A stretch of DNA of 64,000 bases from Paratinospora sagittata (lineage: Eukaryota; Streptophyta; Magnoliopsida; Ranunculales; Menispermaceae): positions 20,840,001 to 20,904,000 of the forward strand of contig CM069607.1 in NCBI GenBank assembly GCA_035771175.1. Reading direction: 5' to 3'. Under the pieces are notes generated by a model, which saw only the letters and a list, made by a program, of their open reading frames with translations, made no database searches and was not told the DNA's origin. Position 1 is the first letter of the stretch. Each line of letters opens with the position of its first letter. The position numbers and the translations under genes are program-made. Shown in pieces: positions 1-11,332 of this stretch.

Positions 1-735
1 TCAAGTACTTTGATAATGTAGAGCTTTTACTCAAGTGATTCTCAGCAAGTTTTCCATATTTGCATGATTTTGATCGATTTGTTTTCAAATAATTTAATCT
101 TTTTAATTCATCATTCAATACTCAGTTTGATAGAAATTCATCATGATTTTAAGCAATAAAAATCTAGTGTTTCAAAGCCTGCTCTTGAAAGATTTCTTAT
201 GGAAATAAGAAAGCAAAGTCAAGTCGAGACGAAAGCAGGAAGCTCGAGTGGCTCAAAGAAGAAAACAGATGATGACAAAAAAAGAAAATAAAAAGGCCCC
301 TGTTCTAACTAGTCTACCCTTTTGTTGTTTTCAAAAGGGGGAGGAGAAATAGAAAAATACTAAGCTAAGTTAGTAAATCAATCAGCGGAGCTACAGAAGG
401 AAGCTGGAAGTTCGGGGGAGAAGTTGAATTTTCATTGATTAAACTTGATGTTAAGTTGTGACACTATGACACTTTGTGTGTTTGATATGATCTGACAATG
501 ACTACACTTTTTGAATTGTTATGCTTCTAAATTTGCATTGAGCATTAAATGTCTATCTATCTTAAATGAATGCAATTTTTGATATCTCTATGCCATGCTA
601 ATATGATCTGTATGAAAGTACCTGTATTTATGTATCACTTAGCTAAAAGGCATTTTAGTGTTTGAAATCATCAAAAAAGGGGAGATTGTTATCTCAAGGA
701 TCGTTATAATGTGAATGTTTTGATGATTCCGAACT
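1..735 (+). repeat. Partial unit of the ~850-bp tandem repeat
   Basis: This is the same sequence as the units of the large array further right. It ends with the typical tail GGGGAGATTGTTATCTCAAGG (668-692 region), followed by about 45 bp of the next unit before G1 begins. It probably belongs to the same array, cut off by the G1/G1b block. The short reading frame around 130-290 ends in a Lys/Ser-rich stretch and is not a gene. Confidence 0.85.
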
Positions 736-3579
736 TGTCACGATTCACTATATGTGATGTCATGACCGGCACGGAAACCTCCAAGCATACCATCCGTCGA
801 TACATCCGGCGTCCAGTCAGCCTAAAACACATATATGAATGCCCAAAATTCAAATACAGTACAATCCCAAAAATTAAATGTACAACACCTACATGAAACA
901 AAAATAAGGGACGCGCCGCTGTCAGGCCTTCCCTTTCCTTTTTCAATCAGATCCTGAAAGAAGAAGGTGAGGTGTGAGCTACATCCCGCTCAGTGAATGT
1001 TAATTACAAGTGGCATATACGTGCATTTAATAAAAACATGATAAGATCATAAATCATTGAAATATCATGATGACGAAATAGATTACATACATGCTAACAT
1101 AATGTATCAAGTCATACATAAGACGATGCATAACATTTGTAGTCATGCTCATGCAATCCTAACACCTCCTGAGTACGGGGGTTTCAAGGCCTGGTGTGCA
1201 ACACACAACACCTGAACACACACAAAATACTCGTATCCTAATAGGATTTCTGGGGTCATGCAGCACGTAGGATTAGTTTAAACTAACCTACCCACACACA
1301 AGCCATAAAACCCTCTGCAGGGTACACAACTGGGATCGCCGCTAGACTTACAAGATTTTCCAAGAAAGGAATTCCAACTAGGAGGCTCAACCTGAACTGT
1401 CATCCCAATGAATTATGTTCAAATATATTTCATGGAATACATTAAAACATGCATACCATAATACATAAGCATTTAAAACATTTCTATAATACAATGCCAC
1501 ATATAAATAATCCAAAAGTAAAGGAACACTCACACTTGATTGGCTAAGTCTAGCCAATCCAATCCCCAAAACTCTCCAATTGACTAAACAGGTTCAAGAT
1601 CAATCACAAGACCTGAAAATAACATGGTTCACACAACTGAAAATCAGTCATAAAGTGTGTCAAAACCCAATGTTCAAACCTAATCTAAAGTCAATTAAAT
1701 TCTAAATTGGTTACCCTATTGAGCCAATTTCCATATTGCCTAACTTGATCATTTAGACTCAATTAAACCAAGATTGAACTAAATTGAATGTAATAGGGTG
1801 ATCCCATGATCCAACCACTAATATACATGATATCCAATTATAATTTGGGTTAATTAGACTATACATCAAGTCAATTTCATCAATTGACTAAGTCTTGTCA
1901 AAATCCCCAATTAGGCCAATATAAAACATAAGGTCAAAATGAACTAAGTCGTATCAATTTAACATAGGTTCTAACATTTTAAACCCACGATTCTACTCAA
2001 TTTGGGTCCAATTAAACAATCCCCAAGTCAATTTCATAAATGGACTTGCTTTGGGTGAAAAGTCCCAATTTGGGCAAAATTGCCAAAGTACATGTAAAAT
2101 TGCCAAAGTACATAAAAAGTGTCAAATACTTAGCCTAGGTCAAAATTAGTCAACCATAGGATGTCCATTATGAGGACCCACTGAATTCTATTATCAACAA
2201 CCCTAATCATGCCCAAAAAGACCTACATTGCATAAATTTTCAGATTTTCTATGAAGAGCATCAAAAGCCCCAAATTTGGAATTTTTTTTTACATAAGCCA
2301 TATTGCCAATTTCACACTAGGCCACCATACATAGCCACAAAATTTACTGAACTTGCACCATGGGACCATCCACCATGGCTACTAGGTTAACATAGTTGAC
2401 ATGCAAAGCTTAATTCTAACCCTAATTCAATGATCCAAGTGTAGGCCATTTGAACTAAACTCCAAGATTTCACAATGGAAATCTCTAACCAAAGGCATGG
2501 ATCAGTTCTTGGTGTTCATGGGTCTAACATAGGTGACATGCAAAGAACCTGAAAAATTCTAAGACCATGAACAAGGTATAGGTCCATTTACAAATAGTTC
2601 TACCAAATCCAAAAGGGAAAATGACACCAATGGCCTCCAATCAACACTTGGGTTCATAAAAACCTGCATGCAATGGAACCCTAGGTCTAGAACAATCCTC
2701 AACTGAGAATCCATGGCATATCTTAGGTTAAAATATAGCTTGGAAGCTTAAACTAGAGAGATCAAAGGAAGAGAAGAGAGAAAGCATGCAAACCTCATGA
2801 AATTCTTGAGCAAGAAACTCCAAACCCTAATTTTCCTCTCCTTTTAGCTTCTCCAGCTCTTTTCCCTCTTTCTCAAGTGCAAAATATGCAAATGAGCTGA
2901 AAAATCGAGTCAATAGCTCATATAGAAGTGTTTGGGCCCATAACTAAAAGTTGTCAAAAACTGTTAAAAAGTAATTTTTCTGTTGCAATACTTTCACTTA
3001 GATAGTCAATTTCATGCAAAATACTCACCAAATCAACATCTTAACCGTTCCAAAGTTGCATAAGTCAGTTACAAACATTCTGGTAAACTTTAAACTCAAT
3101 CCAACGGTGGGATTGCGAGAACCAAAAGGTTGATCAAAACTAAGTAAGAAAATAAGCAAATCTATGAAATAGTGTTTGGAGTCTTATAACTCACAGTAGG
3201 TTACTCCGATCAAGATCTTCACCGTTCATAATAAAGATTTATCAGAGAAGAATGAGCGAACAAAATTTTAGCACAATCGGACCGCGGATCTAGGAGTTCA
3301 AATCAATGATGGAATTTGGGACAGGAATTTCTTTCTCCATGGAGCGAGCTCCACTAGATCCAAAACACCGTTTTTGACATGTTTTGACGTCAAACGGGTC
3401 TCCGATGGTTCCGAAACTTCATGCGCACTCTCTATTACCTAAAATCAAGCAAAGACACTTGAACCTACATGCTTCGACCATCAAAATACATATATGCATA
3501 TGTGTATGAATACGTATACGGGTATTCTACATGTGCATTATGGGTCAAAATGACGTCACCTAAAGGCACGAGTGCTACA
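736..3579 (-). mobile_element. Left LTR of chromovirus G1 (3' LTR in element sense)
   Basis: On the plus strand it starts TGTCACGATTC and ends GTGCTACA, so on the minus strand it reads TGTAGCAC...GTGACA, with the TG...CA ends of an LTR. A purine-rich tract lies next to it on the pol side, as expected for a 3' LTR. Length is about 2.84 kb. It carries the block found in the other chromovirus LTRs of the window (953-998: a CAGTGA box, a GTGAGCT box and a CCTGAAAG box). A 20-bp direct duplication (GCCAAAGTACAT-containing) lies at 2083-2113. No target duplication was found around the G1/G1b block. Nothing in it looks coding. Confidence 0.7.
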
Positions 3580-3592
3580 ACTCTCCCCAACT
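3580..3592 (-). other. Polypurine tract of G1
   Basis: Minus strand reads AAGTTGGGGAGAGT directly before the LTR start TGTAGCAC. This is where plus-strand DNA synthesis would start in a gypsy element. Position and composition fit; no more can be said. Confidence 0.6.
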
Positions 3593-3639
3593 TAGGAATA
3601 TTTTTGTCCTAAAAAAAAATAAAAGCAAGTGAACTAACC

Positions 3640-4752
3640 TCAGTCGGTAAAGAGGTTGGGGAACTGCTCCCTTATCTGGTCCTCGCACTCCTAGGTTTAC
3701 CCTTCATTATCGTGGAATTGCCATCTGACTCGCACAAGTGGGATTTCCTTAATTCTCAATTTCTGAACCCTACAAGCCACAATCTGAATAGGCAACTCCT
3801 CATAAGTCGTATCCTCCCCAACTTGCAGATAACTCACATCAAGCACATGAGCTGGATTGGGATAAGACTTCTTCAATAGATCCTCATTAAACTTCCTCAG
3901 CATCGATACGTGGAATACATCATGAACACCCTCGAGCTGAGAAGGTAGAGAAAACCTGTATGCTACTGGTCCTATCCTCTCAACAATCCGGAATAGCCCA
4001 ATAAACCTAGGGGCAAGTTTTCCACTGACACCGAACCTCATCTGACCTTTGAGTGGCGAGACCTTAAGCAAAACTAGATCTCCCACTGCAAACTCTAACG
4101 GCCGATGCCGATTATCATAATAACTCTTTTGCCTGTCCTGAGCTGACTTCAGCCTCTGCCGAATCAGCTTGACTTTCTCAGTCTGCTCAACAACTACATC
4201 AGGGCCCCATAACTGTGTATCACCCACCTCGTACCAACAAGCTGGAAATCTACAGGGTCTTCCATACAAAGTCTCATACGGTGCCATACCGATGCTCGCC
4301 TGATAACTGTTGTTGTAAGCAAATTCACACAATGGCAAATGCTCACCCCAACCGCCACCGAACTCTAAAATGCAAGACCTGAGCATATCATCCAGCATCT
4401 GAATCACTCTCTTGAACTGACCATCCCTCTGAGGATGAAATGTTGTACTAAGTCGGAGGCGGGTCCCAAATTGAGTCTGCAAGGCCTGCCAAAACCTCGA
4501 TGTAAATCGTGGATCTCGATTCGACGTGATAGACAAGGGCACTCCATGCAATCTCACGATTTCTCTGACATATAATCTGCTCAGTCTATCCACAGAGTCC
4601 CTGGCGCTCATAGGAAGGAAGTGCGCACTCTTGGTCAATCTATCGACCACAACCCAAATAACATCAAAACTGCCCTGTGACCTCAGCAATCCCATGACGA
4701 AATCCATCGTGATGTGTTTCCATTTCCACTCGGGTATGGGCAATGGTTGCAT
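3640..4752 (-). pseudogene. G1 integrase core and C-terminal domain, broken
   Basis: This is the DDE integrase of a Ty3/gypsy element, which would insert the element DNA. Recognisable order: start of core (WKWKHITMDF, first Asp kept), VVVDRLTKSAHF, then the SNRDPRF block and the QFKRVIQ block, FAYNNSYQASIGMAPYE, and a C-terminal part with LLKVSPLKG, RFIGLFRI and VFHVSMLRKF. Two catalytic positions are changed: the usual Asp of the S-D-R-D-P block is Asn and the usual Glu of the QSER block is Lys. The frame is opened by an in-frame TAG at 4753-4755 and is closed early at 3697 (TAA, then TAG two codons later). The likely original end is the TGA at 3640-3642 (ending QFPNLFTD). The last segment resembles the degenerate chromodomain tail of Tekay-like chromoviruses. 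It cannot be functional. Confidence 0.9.
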
Positions 4753-5202
4753 CTAACCTCCAGGATTTCGGTGTTCAGCCTTAACCTGCTGGCACACCTC
4801 ACATCTCTGCACATACTCAGCAATAATCTTCTTCATCCCGTGCCACCATACAAATCTCTTCATATCATGGTACATCTTGGTAGCACCTGGATGAACAGTA
4901 TACTGAGAACTCTGAGCCTCTAGAACTATCTCAACACGCAACTCAGCATCATATGGGATCCATAGTCCCCCTCTATACCGCAAGACATCATCTGGACCAA
5001 TATGCCAATCGGCCTGGTCAACACTGTCTGCGTATCCACGATACATGTCATAATCTGGAAAATGTTCCTGTAAATATCTAACCCGCGAAATATGGGCATC
5101 TACAAGCTGCACGTGCATCTTAGCACATATCTCAGTAAGTGGTGCGTCCGAGAGTATACTCATCATAGTCACTCTCTCAAGTAAATGCCACTGCTGGGCC
5201 AT
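4753..5202 (-). pseudogene. G1 RNase H-integrase linker and integrase zinc-binding region
   Basis: In the same frame as the flanking pieces, bounded by TAG stops at both ends (5203-5205 and 4753-4755). The C-terminal half holds the integrase N-terminal zinc-binding region: HPGATKMYHDMKR, then WWHGMKKIIAEYVQRCEVCQ with its C-x2-C pair. The first half is the less conserved tether between RNase H and integrase. Because the reading frame is unbroken except for the TAGs, decay here is by point mutation rather than by indels. Confidence 0.85.
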
Positions 5203-5709
5203 CTACAAAGCAACCACCTGAGTCCCTGCTTGCCTATGACTCAAAGCATCAACCACAACATTGGCTTTGCCAGGATGATACTCCAAAGAGAAATCATAAT
5301 CCTTTAGTAACTCGAGCCATCTCCTCTGCCGCATATTCAACTCCTTCTGACCAAAGAGGTACTTCAAACTCTTGTGATCAGAAAACAAAGTGAACCTCTC
5401 ACCATAAAGGTAGTGCCTCCATAGCTTTAGTGCAAATACAATAGCGGCCAGCTCCAAATCATGTACAGGGTAGTTGTGCTCATGCACCTTAAGTTGTCTA
5501 GATGCATATGCAACCACACGACCCTCCTGCATCAGTACACATCCCAGACCTAAGAGTGATGCATCAGTAGAAATCACCAACTCTTTCCCAGCCTCTAGAA
5601 GAATTAACACCGGAGCTGTAGTCAACCTCTTTTTCAACTCATTGAAAATTCTGTCACAGGCATCCGACCACGTGAAGGCCACGTTCTTTTGAGGCAGCTT
5701 GGTCACCAT
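5203..5709 (-). pseudogene. G1 RNase H domain
   Basis: RNase H of a gypsy reverse transcriptase, which removes RNA from the RNA-DNA hybrid. Seen: [20 protein letters not shown], then [46 protein letters not shown] and [14 protein letters not shown]. The key acidic positions (TDAS, the ELAA Glu, FSDH) are kept, whereas the final block reads VVVDALS where VVADALS is usual. It ends at TAG 5203-5205. The stretch 5710-5824 between this piece and the RT piece still encodes RT connection sequence, but in another frame. Confidence 0.88.
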
Positions 5710-5824
5710 TCTGAGTCAGCTTAGTCATCGGCACGGATATCGTGGAAAAGTCTTTCACGAACTTCCTGTAATAGCCAGCCAAACCCAGAAAGCTACAAAT
5801 CTCGGTCACTGTGGTAGGTCTTGG

Positions 5825-6175
5825 CTAATCAATGATCGCTTCAACCTTAGCAAAATGAATAGAAATACCCTCTGCACTAACCACATGACCCAAGAATTTC
5901 ACCTCAGTCATCCAGAAATCACACTTGCTCAGCGTGGCATACATCCTATGCTCCAACAATGTCTGCAAAGTAACTCTGAGATGATGCTCATGATCCTCTC
6001 TTTTCTTAGAATAGACTTGGATATCATCGATGAAGACTATAATGAACTGGTCAAGGTACGACCTGAACACTCTCTTCATCAGATCCATGAACATAGCTGG
6101 TGCATTAGTCAACCCGAAGGGCATCACCAGAAACTCGTAATGTCCATACCTCGTCCGAAAAGCAGTCTTCGGCAC
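5825..6175 (-). pseudogene. G1 reverse transcriptase palm
   Basis: Central reverse transcriptase with [34 protein letters not shown] and the catalytic FIDDI block (the YVDD equivalent, both Asp kept), followed by LSKCDFW and VKFLGHVVS. It ends in a TAG at 5825-5827 where the family has Trp. The upstream part of the domain (about 6180-6300) is in another frame, and 6176-6240 contains extra stops. The length is far short of a full RT. Confidence 0.9.
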
Positions 6176-6245
6176 ATCCTCATCTCACATCCTCGACTGA
6201 TGGTACCCAAACCTCAAGTCAATATTCGAAAAGAACTTGGCCCCA

Positions 6246-7799
6246 TCAGTTGGTCAAACAAGTCAACAATATGAGGAAGTGGATATTTGTTCTATTCACA
6301 GTCACCTTATTCAGTTGACGGTAGTCTATACACAAACGAAGACTCCCTTCTTTCTTCTTGACGAACAACACAGGTGCTCCCCAAGGTGACATGCTAGGGA
6401 AAATAAATCCCTTGCCCATCAGCTCATCAAGCTGCGGTGCCATACGATACGGTAGAATGGAAATGGGTTTAGTCCCGGGCATCAGCTCAATGATAAAGTC
6501 TACCTCTCGCCTAGGCGGCAAGCCAGGTAACTCATCAGGAAAAACCTCTGGGTACTCGCAGACTATGTGAATGTCTACAAGCTGAATACTCTGACCCACA
6601 TCATCCACTGGCGTCAAACTCGCCATCGTAGCAACCTCATCATCAGTGGCTAATCTACCCTGGGTAGGTGGTCTCGATGCAGTCCTGCCTCGAAAAACGA
6701 AGACTGGCTCTCTGGGTATCTGAAGGACAACCCTCTTGCCGAAGTAATCAATGTGAGCGTGATACGCTGCCAGCCAATCCATACCCAAAATGGCATCAAA
6801 CTCGAGGAACTCTAAGACTTTAAGGTCAAAAGACATCTCATGGTCCTCGAATATCACAATGCAACCCACACATACCATATTAGGGTAAATTCTCTCACCG
6901 GCCGCCGTACTAAAAATCAAAGGCGTACTAGTCCTAACACTAGACAATCTCAATCTATCTACTACACCACCAGAAATACATGAAAGAGTAGAACCATCAT
7001 CAATCAAGACATACATCAAAGAATGGCAAATGTTGATTGTACCTTCTATTAGCTGCTTGCTGGCCTCAGGATCTGCTTGTGTAACAGCTTTGGCCTGCTC
7101 TCTGGTAGGTGCAGCTGTAGGACTAAATTGGCCAAAAGGCATCCTCTGTGGACACTGGTTCTTCTTATGCCCTAGAGCCCCACAACCATAACACACAATC
7201 GGCCTCGGTACTCTAGGTGCAGAAGATACAACCTGCGACTCGGCCCAGGCTGTCTGCTGTCCACCAGATCTGACAAAACTCTGTTGCTGCTGCTGGGATC
7301 GACTAGAAATTCGAACACTCTGGCCCATAACTGGTGATACCACTGATACTGGAGCAGAGGCTACAGATGCCTCATATCCACTGCAGCTGAATATCGACCT
7401 CTTATTACGCCGGCCTCTCCTGCCACTAAAATACTGTGCCTCTGACCCTGCCTGCTGAGTCTGAATTGTAGGAGACGCGGGGGCCTGAACTGCTGCAGGT
7501 AACCTCATCTGAGAATTGGCCTCTGCGGCCTCAAAATCTGCGGCCTGCCGCATAGCCTTCGCATAGGTCTGCACGCCAACCAGTGCCAAACCCTGACGGA
7601 TACGGTCTCGAAAACCATCCCGTAACCTCTGCATCCTCAGCTCATCGGTAGAAACCATCTCTGGAGCAAAGAGTGCTAACCTGTTGAACAATTGCTCGTA
7701 CTCTCTCACGGACATGTTGCCCTGGGTCAGATGTAGAAACTGGATCAGACGTTGATCCCTCTCGGCCCGTGGATAGAAATCAACAAAGAACAACTCCAT
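6246..7799 (-). pseudogene. G1 Gag C-terminus, protease and RT N-terminus
   Basis: Domains in order. The rest of a retrotransposon Gag ([20 protein letters not shown], residues about 20-40), a Gln/Ser-rich linker, one CCHC zinc knuckle ([15 protein letters not shown], about residue 200), an aspartic protease with [13 protein letters not shown] (the usual D-S-G-A is altered to D-D-G-S) and ILGMDWL, then RT from the [12 protein letters not shown] and [14 protein letters not shown] blocks. Just before that, the segment between YRMAP and the KGFI block is shorter than usual, suggesting a small in-frame deletion. A frameshift near 6290 ends the frame. In frame with the gag N-terminal piece at 7815-8285. 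Confidence 0.88.
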
Positions 7800-7814
7800 G
7801 AATCTAGTCCAAGT

Positions 7815-8285
7815 CTAGACCTCGCCCTCGAGACACTCCACCCGTTCCCACCATTTGTTAGCCTTGTCAATCAGCTTAAACCTGGCAAGCTTGATGTTAT
7901 CATGCTCAAACACCCTCATATCACTGAAAATGGCCTCCATTCGAGTTAACCATCCCTCAACAAGCTTTAAATCAAGACCTCCTGGAAACTCAGCAGGATT
8001 TTGATTCTTGAAGGGTTTCATAACCCTCCCATAGCGGTCCTTCTCTGCCCGCTCAGCCTCAGTCTCCCCAACTACGACATGCTTGACCCCAGCTGGTCCT
8101 GCCTGCTCTGCCTGATCCCTTACTACTGCTGCCACACTACTGTGCTCTACAACCGCTGCTACATCACCCTGCGGTGGTGGCCTAACACCCTGTGTACGGC
8201 CTAACAACTCGAGAATATGGGCCTGCTGCTGCTGAGTGGCCTCTATGACTGCCTCTATACGCCTAAGGCGTTCCTTTGGGTCCAT
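7815..8285 (-). pseudogene. G1 Gag N-terminus
   Basis: Starts at an ATG (MDPKERLRRIEAVIEATQQQ) about 120 bp inside the right LTR edge, as expected for gag. It holds the beginning of the retrotransposon Gag domain (FPGGLDLKLVEGWLTRMEAI, ANKWWERVE). It stops at TAG 7815-7817, but the same frame continues into the next piece, so this is a single premature stop inside one original gag-pol frame. The N-terminal third is Gln/Ala-rich. The leader 8286-8402 shows no convincing primer binding site. Confidence 0.85.
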
Positions 8286-8402
8286 GGATGATCCTACTCT
8301 TTCCTCTATTGTAAATATCTGAAATTCATAATAAGGAAAAACTCAATCAGGATCACAATCCAGGAAAAGTTACCCCTAACATAACTACCTATAATCATAC
8401 TA

Positions 8403-11085
8403 TGGCGACCCCACACCCTGGACCACCAAACCAGCAAGGAATGACGTGCGGAATGCCGGGGCGGGACGCCCGGCGTAGGCATCTCCAACCACTCCTCAAC
8501 CCCCGTGAGGTGCTTGAGACCCTATGAGACTTATCTCAAACAACGACATAATTTCAAAAGGCACTAAACAAAACTACCAATCGTATTAATCATCCAAGAC
8601 AAGAGATAATCCAGAAAAATGAACCATAAATGAAACCATAATCCCTACAGTCCATCAAAATGGAGATACACGTAAAGTCCAAAACTATGGGTACAACAAA
8701 AACCGCCATATGCTCACATGGTCTATCTAACAAGTCCCAACTCACCCATACTACAATGTGGTAAGTGTGATAATTACATAGTCCAAAATATAATACATTA
8801 TAATTTAAAACACAATTCAACCAAAATGCCTCTCAACTCACATCGAGGCCTTGGATCTCTCGCCGACAAGGCCCTCAAGATATGACTACCCTTTTGCCCT
8901 TATTCGGGATTGAAGGACCTGAAAGAGGAAAATGAGGGTGAGCCAACTGTGCCCAGTGAATAGAATTCAAATATGCTATCAATACTCATCAATAAATATC
9001 ATGTATGCATGTTAATGTGTAGCATGATCAAAAGCTCATAACATATAGATATCAAGTATTTATAATAAGTTCGATGCAAGTAAAAGCCTATCAATTTGGA
9101 TCCACATTTCACATGCATTGGGGTTACTAGTGCACCTCTATTCCACCGTACCGTTCTCATCCCCAAATATTTCCTTTTTAAAACCCTCCTCTGACAAGGT
9201 TAAGTCTCCCTATTAGCCAGATAGATGGGCCCAACCAAAGTCATAAGGTTTTCTCAAATCAATGTATCATTCAAAACATTAGAACACATTCATGCTTTCA
9301 ACATACAATATATATAAGTGATATGATGACATAAAAGATATAATCATAAATGAAGTCTACTCACAACCAAGGCTCGCGAGAGTATCTAACCACACACGGA
9401 CACCAAAGAATCAACCCAATAAAGGTCCTGAAACATTCATCAATATCCAACCATACATAAATTTCTATGCTCAATCACATAGACATTACACATCAACCCT
9501 AAATCAGCCCACATATAGACAATAGGCCTAAATCCCATCTAATCCCATCATTCAACTCAAATCACATGACTTAGGCCTCTAATGCATAGTTCTCATTCAT
9601 TAACCATTCAATTAATCAAAAATACTGATTTTCAATTCCTTTGGCATAAACATGCCCAAATTGGGTCATTTGATCACAAGTAGGCCTAACTCATGATATG
9701 GTCACAACCACCAAATCAGTAGCCTAATCAACCCTAATCATGCTTAATTAGACATAAATTGCATCAATTCAATGATTCTAGGCCAAATCATCAAAAGCCC
9801 TAAAATATGAAATTTTCCATACTTAGGCCATATTGCCTATTTACACTAGGTCACCATGTTCAGCCATGTATATCACTGATTTTGCATCATGGGTTCATCA
9901 ACAATGGCAACTAGGTCAACATAGTTGACATGCAAACTATTTGAAAAGGTCTAAGTTCATATTCTAAATTTAGGTCTAATACAAACAACCCTACAAATTT
10001 TCCATTTAATATTCTGTTCAGATGTATCAAGCTGCCAACAGAAATATTTAATCACAAAATCAACGGTAAAAATTAAATTATGTTAAGAGGCAAACCTTCT
10101 GTCCAAAACTCAGCTCAATCCAACGGTGGACCGAAAATATAAGCCTCTTTGATGAACAAGTCTCTAATCAGACAATTTCTCCTTTCCTGCTGCAAATACT
10201 TGAACGATCATATGTGAACCACCTTCTCAAATATCATATCCATCCAACGGTAGATTTAGGAGTTCTATTAGTTTGATCTAAACTGCACGAGAAATCCAGA
10301 CTTTTTGACCTGCTTTGTTTGGGAGGTTATATCTTTCAAACGAAAACTCCAATCAAGATCTCCACCAACCTAAATGAATACCCATAAGATACGAACTTGC
10401 TAACAAAGTTTGAGCTAAATCTGACCATATAGCACCAAGATTTGATGAAAACGTTGCTGAGACTTCCCTCAAAGCAACTTCCTCTTTCTTTCTCTTCTTC
10501 TTTCCTTTCTCTTCTTTTTTCCTTTCCCTCCACTCATCTCACTCTCTAGGACTTCCTTGGAGAAGAAAAGTAGGGCATGAGACACTTGTCCACTCTCATG
10601 CACTAACTTGACATGTGTTGGAGAGGAGAAATGGGGCATGGGACACTTGTCCATTCTCATGCACCAACTTGACATGTGTTGGAGAAGAGAAATGGGGCAT
10701 GGGACACTTGTCCATTCTCATGCACCAACTTGACATGTGTTGGTCTCATACTACCCATACCAACCACATGTATTTTAACCAATCTCATGCTTTCATGTAT
10801 TTTAATGTCCAATTCATTTAATACACCCAATTTTCATTCTCATTTATCCTTTTATTCATGGTTTAATGGGCCCATGCATAAAAAATAAAACATGCATTAT
10901 ACTTTAATTTAACATGACCCATATACAATTTATAATGCACATATTTATATACATTATCAAGCATCAAATATACAAACATTAAACAATCATCAAACAAAAA
11001 CCAAACATATCAAGGCAAACACATAGAGTTTGGGCAAAATATAATTGGGTAATGGGCTAGATGAAATAATTTTTGGGACGTCACA
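8403..11085 (-). mobile_element. Second chromovirus LTR (family differs from 736-3579)
   Basis: Plus strand runs from TGGCGACCCC to GGGACGTCACA; minus strand therefore starts TGTGACGTCCC, a typical chromovirus LTR start, with AAGATGGGTG beside it as possible PPT. Length about 2.7 kb. It shares short blocks with the left LTR (around 9720-9930 against 2200-2410: CATAGTTGACATGCAAA, GGCCATATTGCC), and the shared LTR box at 8919-8962, but overall it is clearly diverged. It is next to G1 gag on one side and next to a pol C-terminus (G1b) on the other, so it is best read as the 3' LTR of G1b, occupying the place of the G1 5' LTR. Confidence 0.6.
10558..10745. repeat. 61-bp tandem repeat, about three copies
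   Basis: Copies begin GACACTTGTCC at 10581, 10642 and 10703, each followed by TGCACCAACTTGACATGTG (first copy one base different) and GGAGA. The spacing is exactly 61 bp. It lies within the second chromovirus LTR, about 350-530 bp from its element-sense start, that is in likely U3. The last two copies are nearly identical, so expansion was recent relative to the LTR. Confidence 0.9.
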
Positions 11086-11094
11086 TCACACCCA

Positions 11095-11320
11095 TCTTAG
11101 AATGAACTTTGTCCTCGAAGTTTTAAGGTTAAGAAATTACCTAAGCCCATGAACTCGGCAAAGTGCTCCATCATGTAGTCCTCACGCTCCCAAGTAACCT
11201 GCTCCTCGCTATGGAACTACATCTCACCTTAACCATCGGAATCTCGCGGTTAAGCAACCTCTGGACCTTCCGGTCAAGTATCCGAATAGGTTCCTCATCA
11301 TAACTCCCATCCTGCCTCAT
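11095..11320 (-). pseudogene. G1b integrase C-terminal (chromodomain-like) remnant
   Basis: Minus-strand translation gives DEEPIRILDRKVQRLLNREI and PMVKV, then, after a frameshift, HSEEQVTWEREDYMMEHFAE. This is the end of a Tekay-like chromovirus pol. It sits directly before the LTR 8403-11085, the normal place for a pol end beside its 3' LTR. The rest of this element is missing: at about 11330 the sequence switches abruptly to the tandem repeat. Confidence 0.8.
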
Positions 11321-11332
11321 CATATCTGAATA

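Noticed and set aside
704..946. Small frames at the left edge of the G1 left LTR (both strands)
   Set aside because: They cross the LTR boundary, have no domain, and overlap each other.
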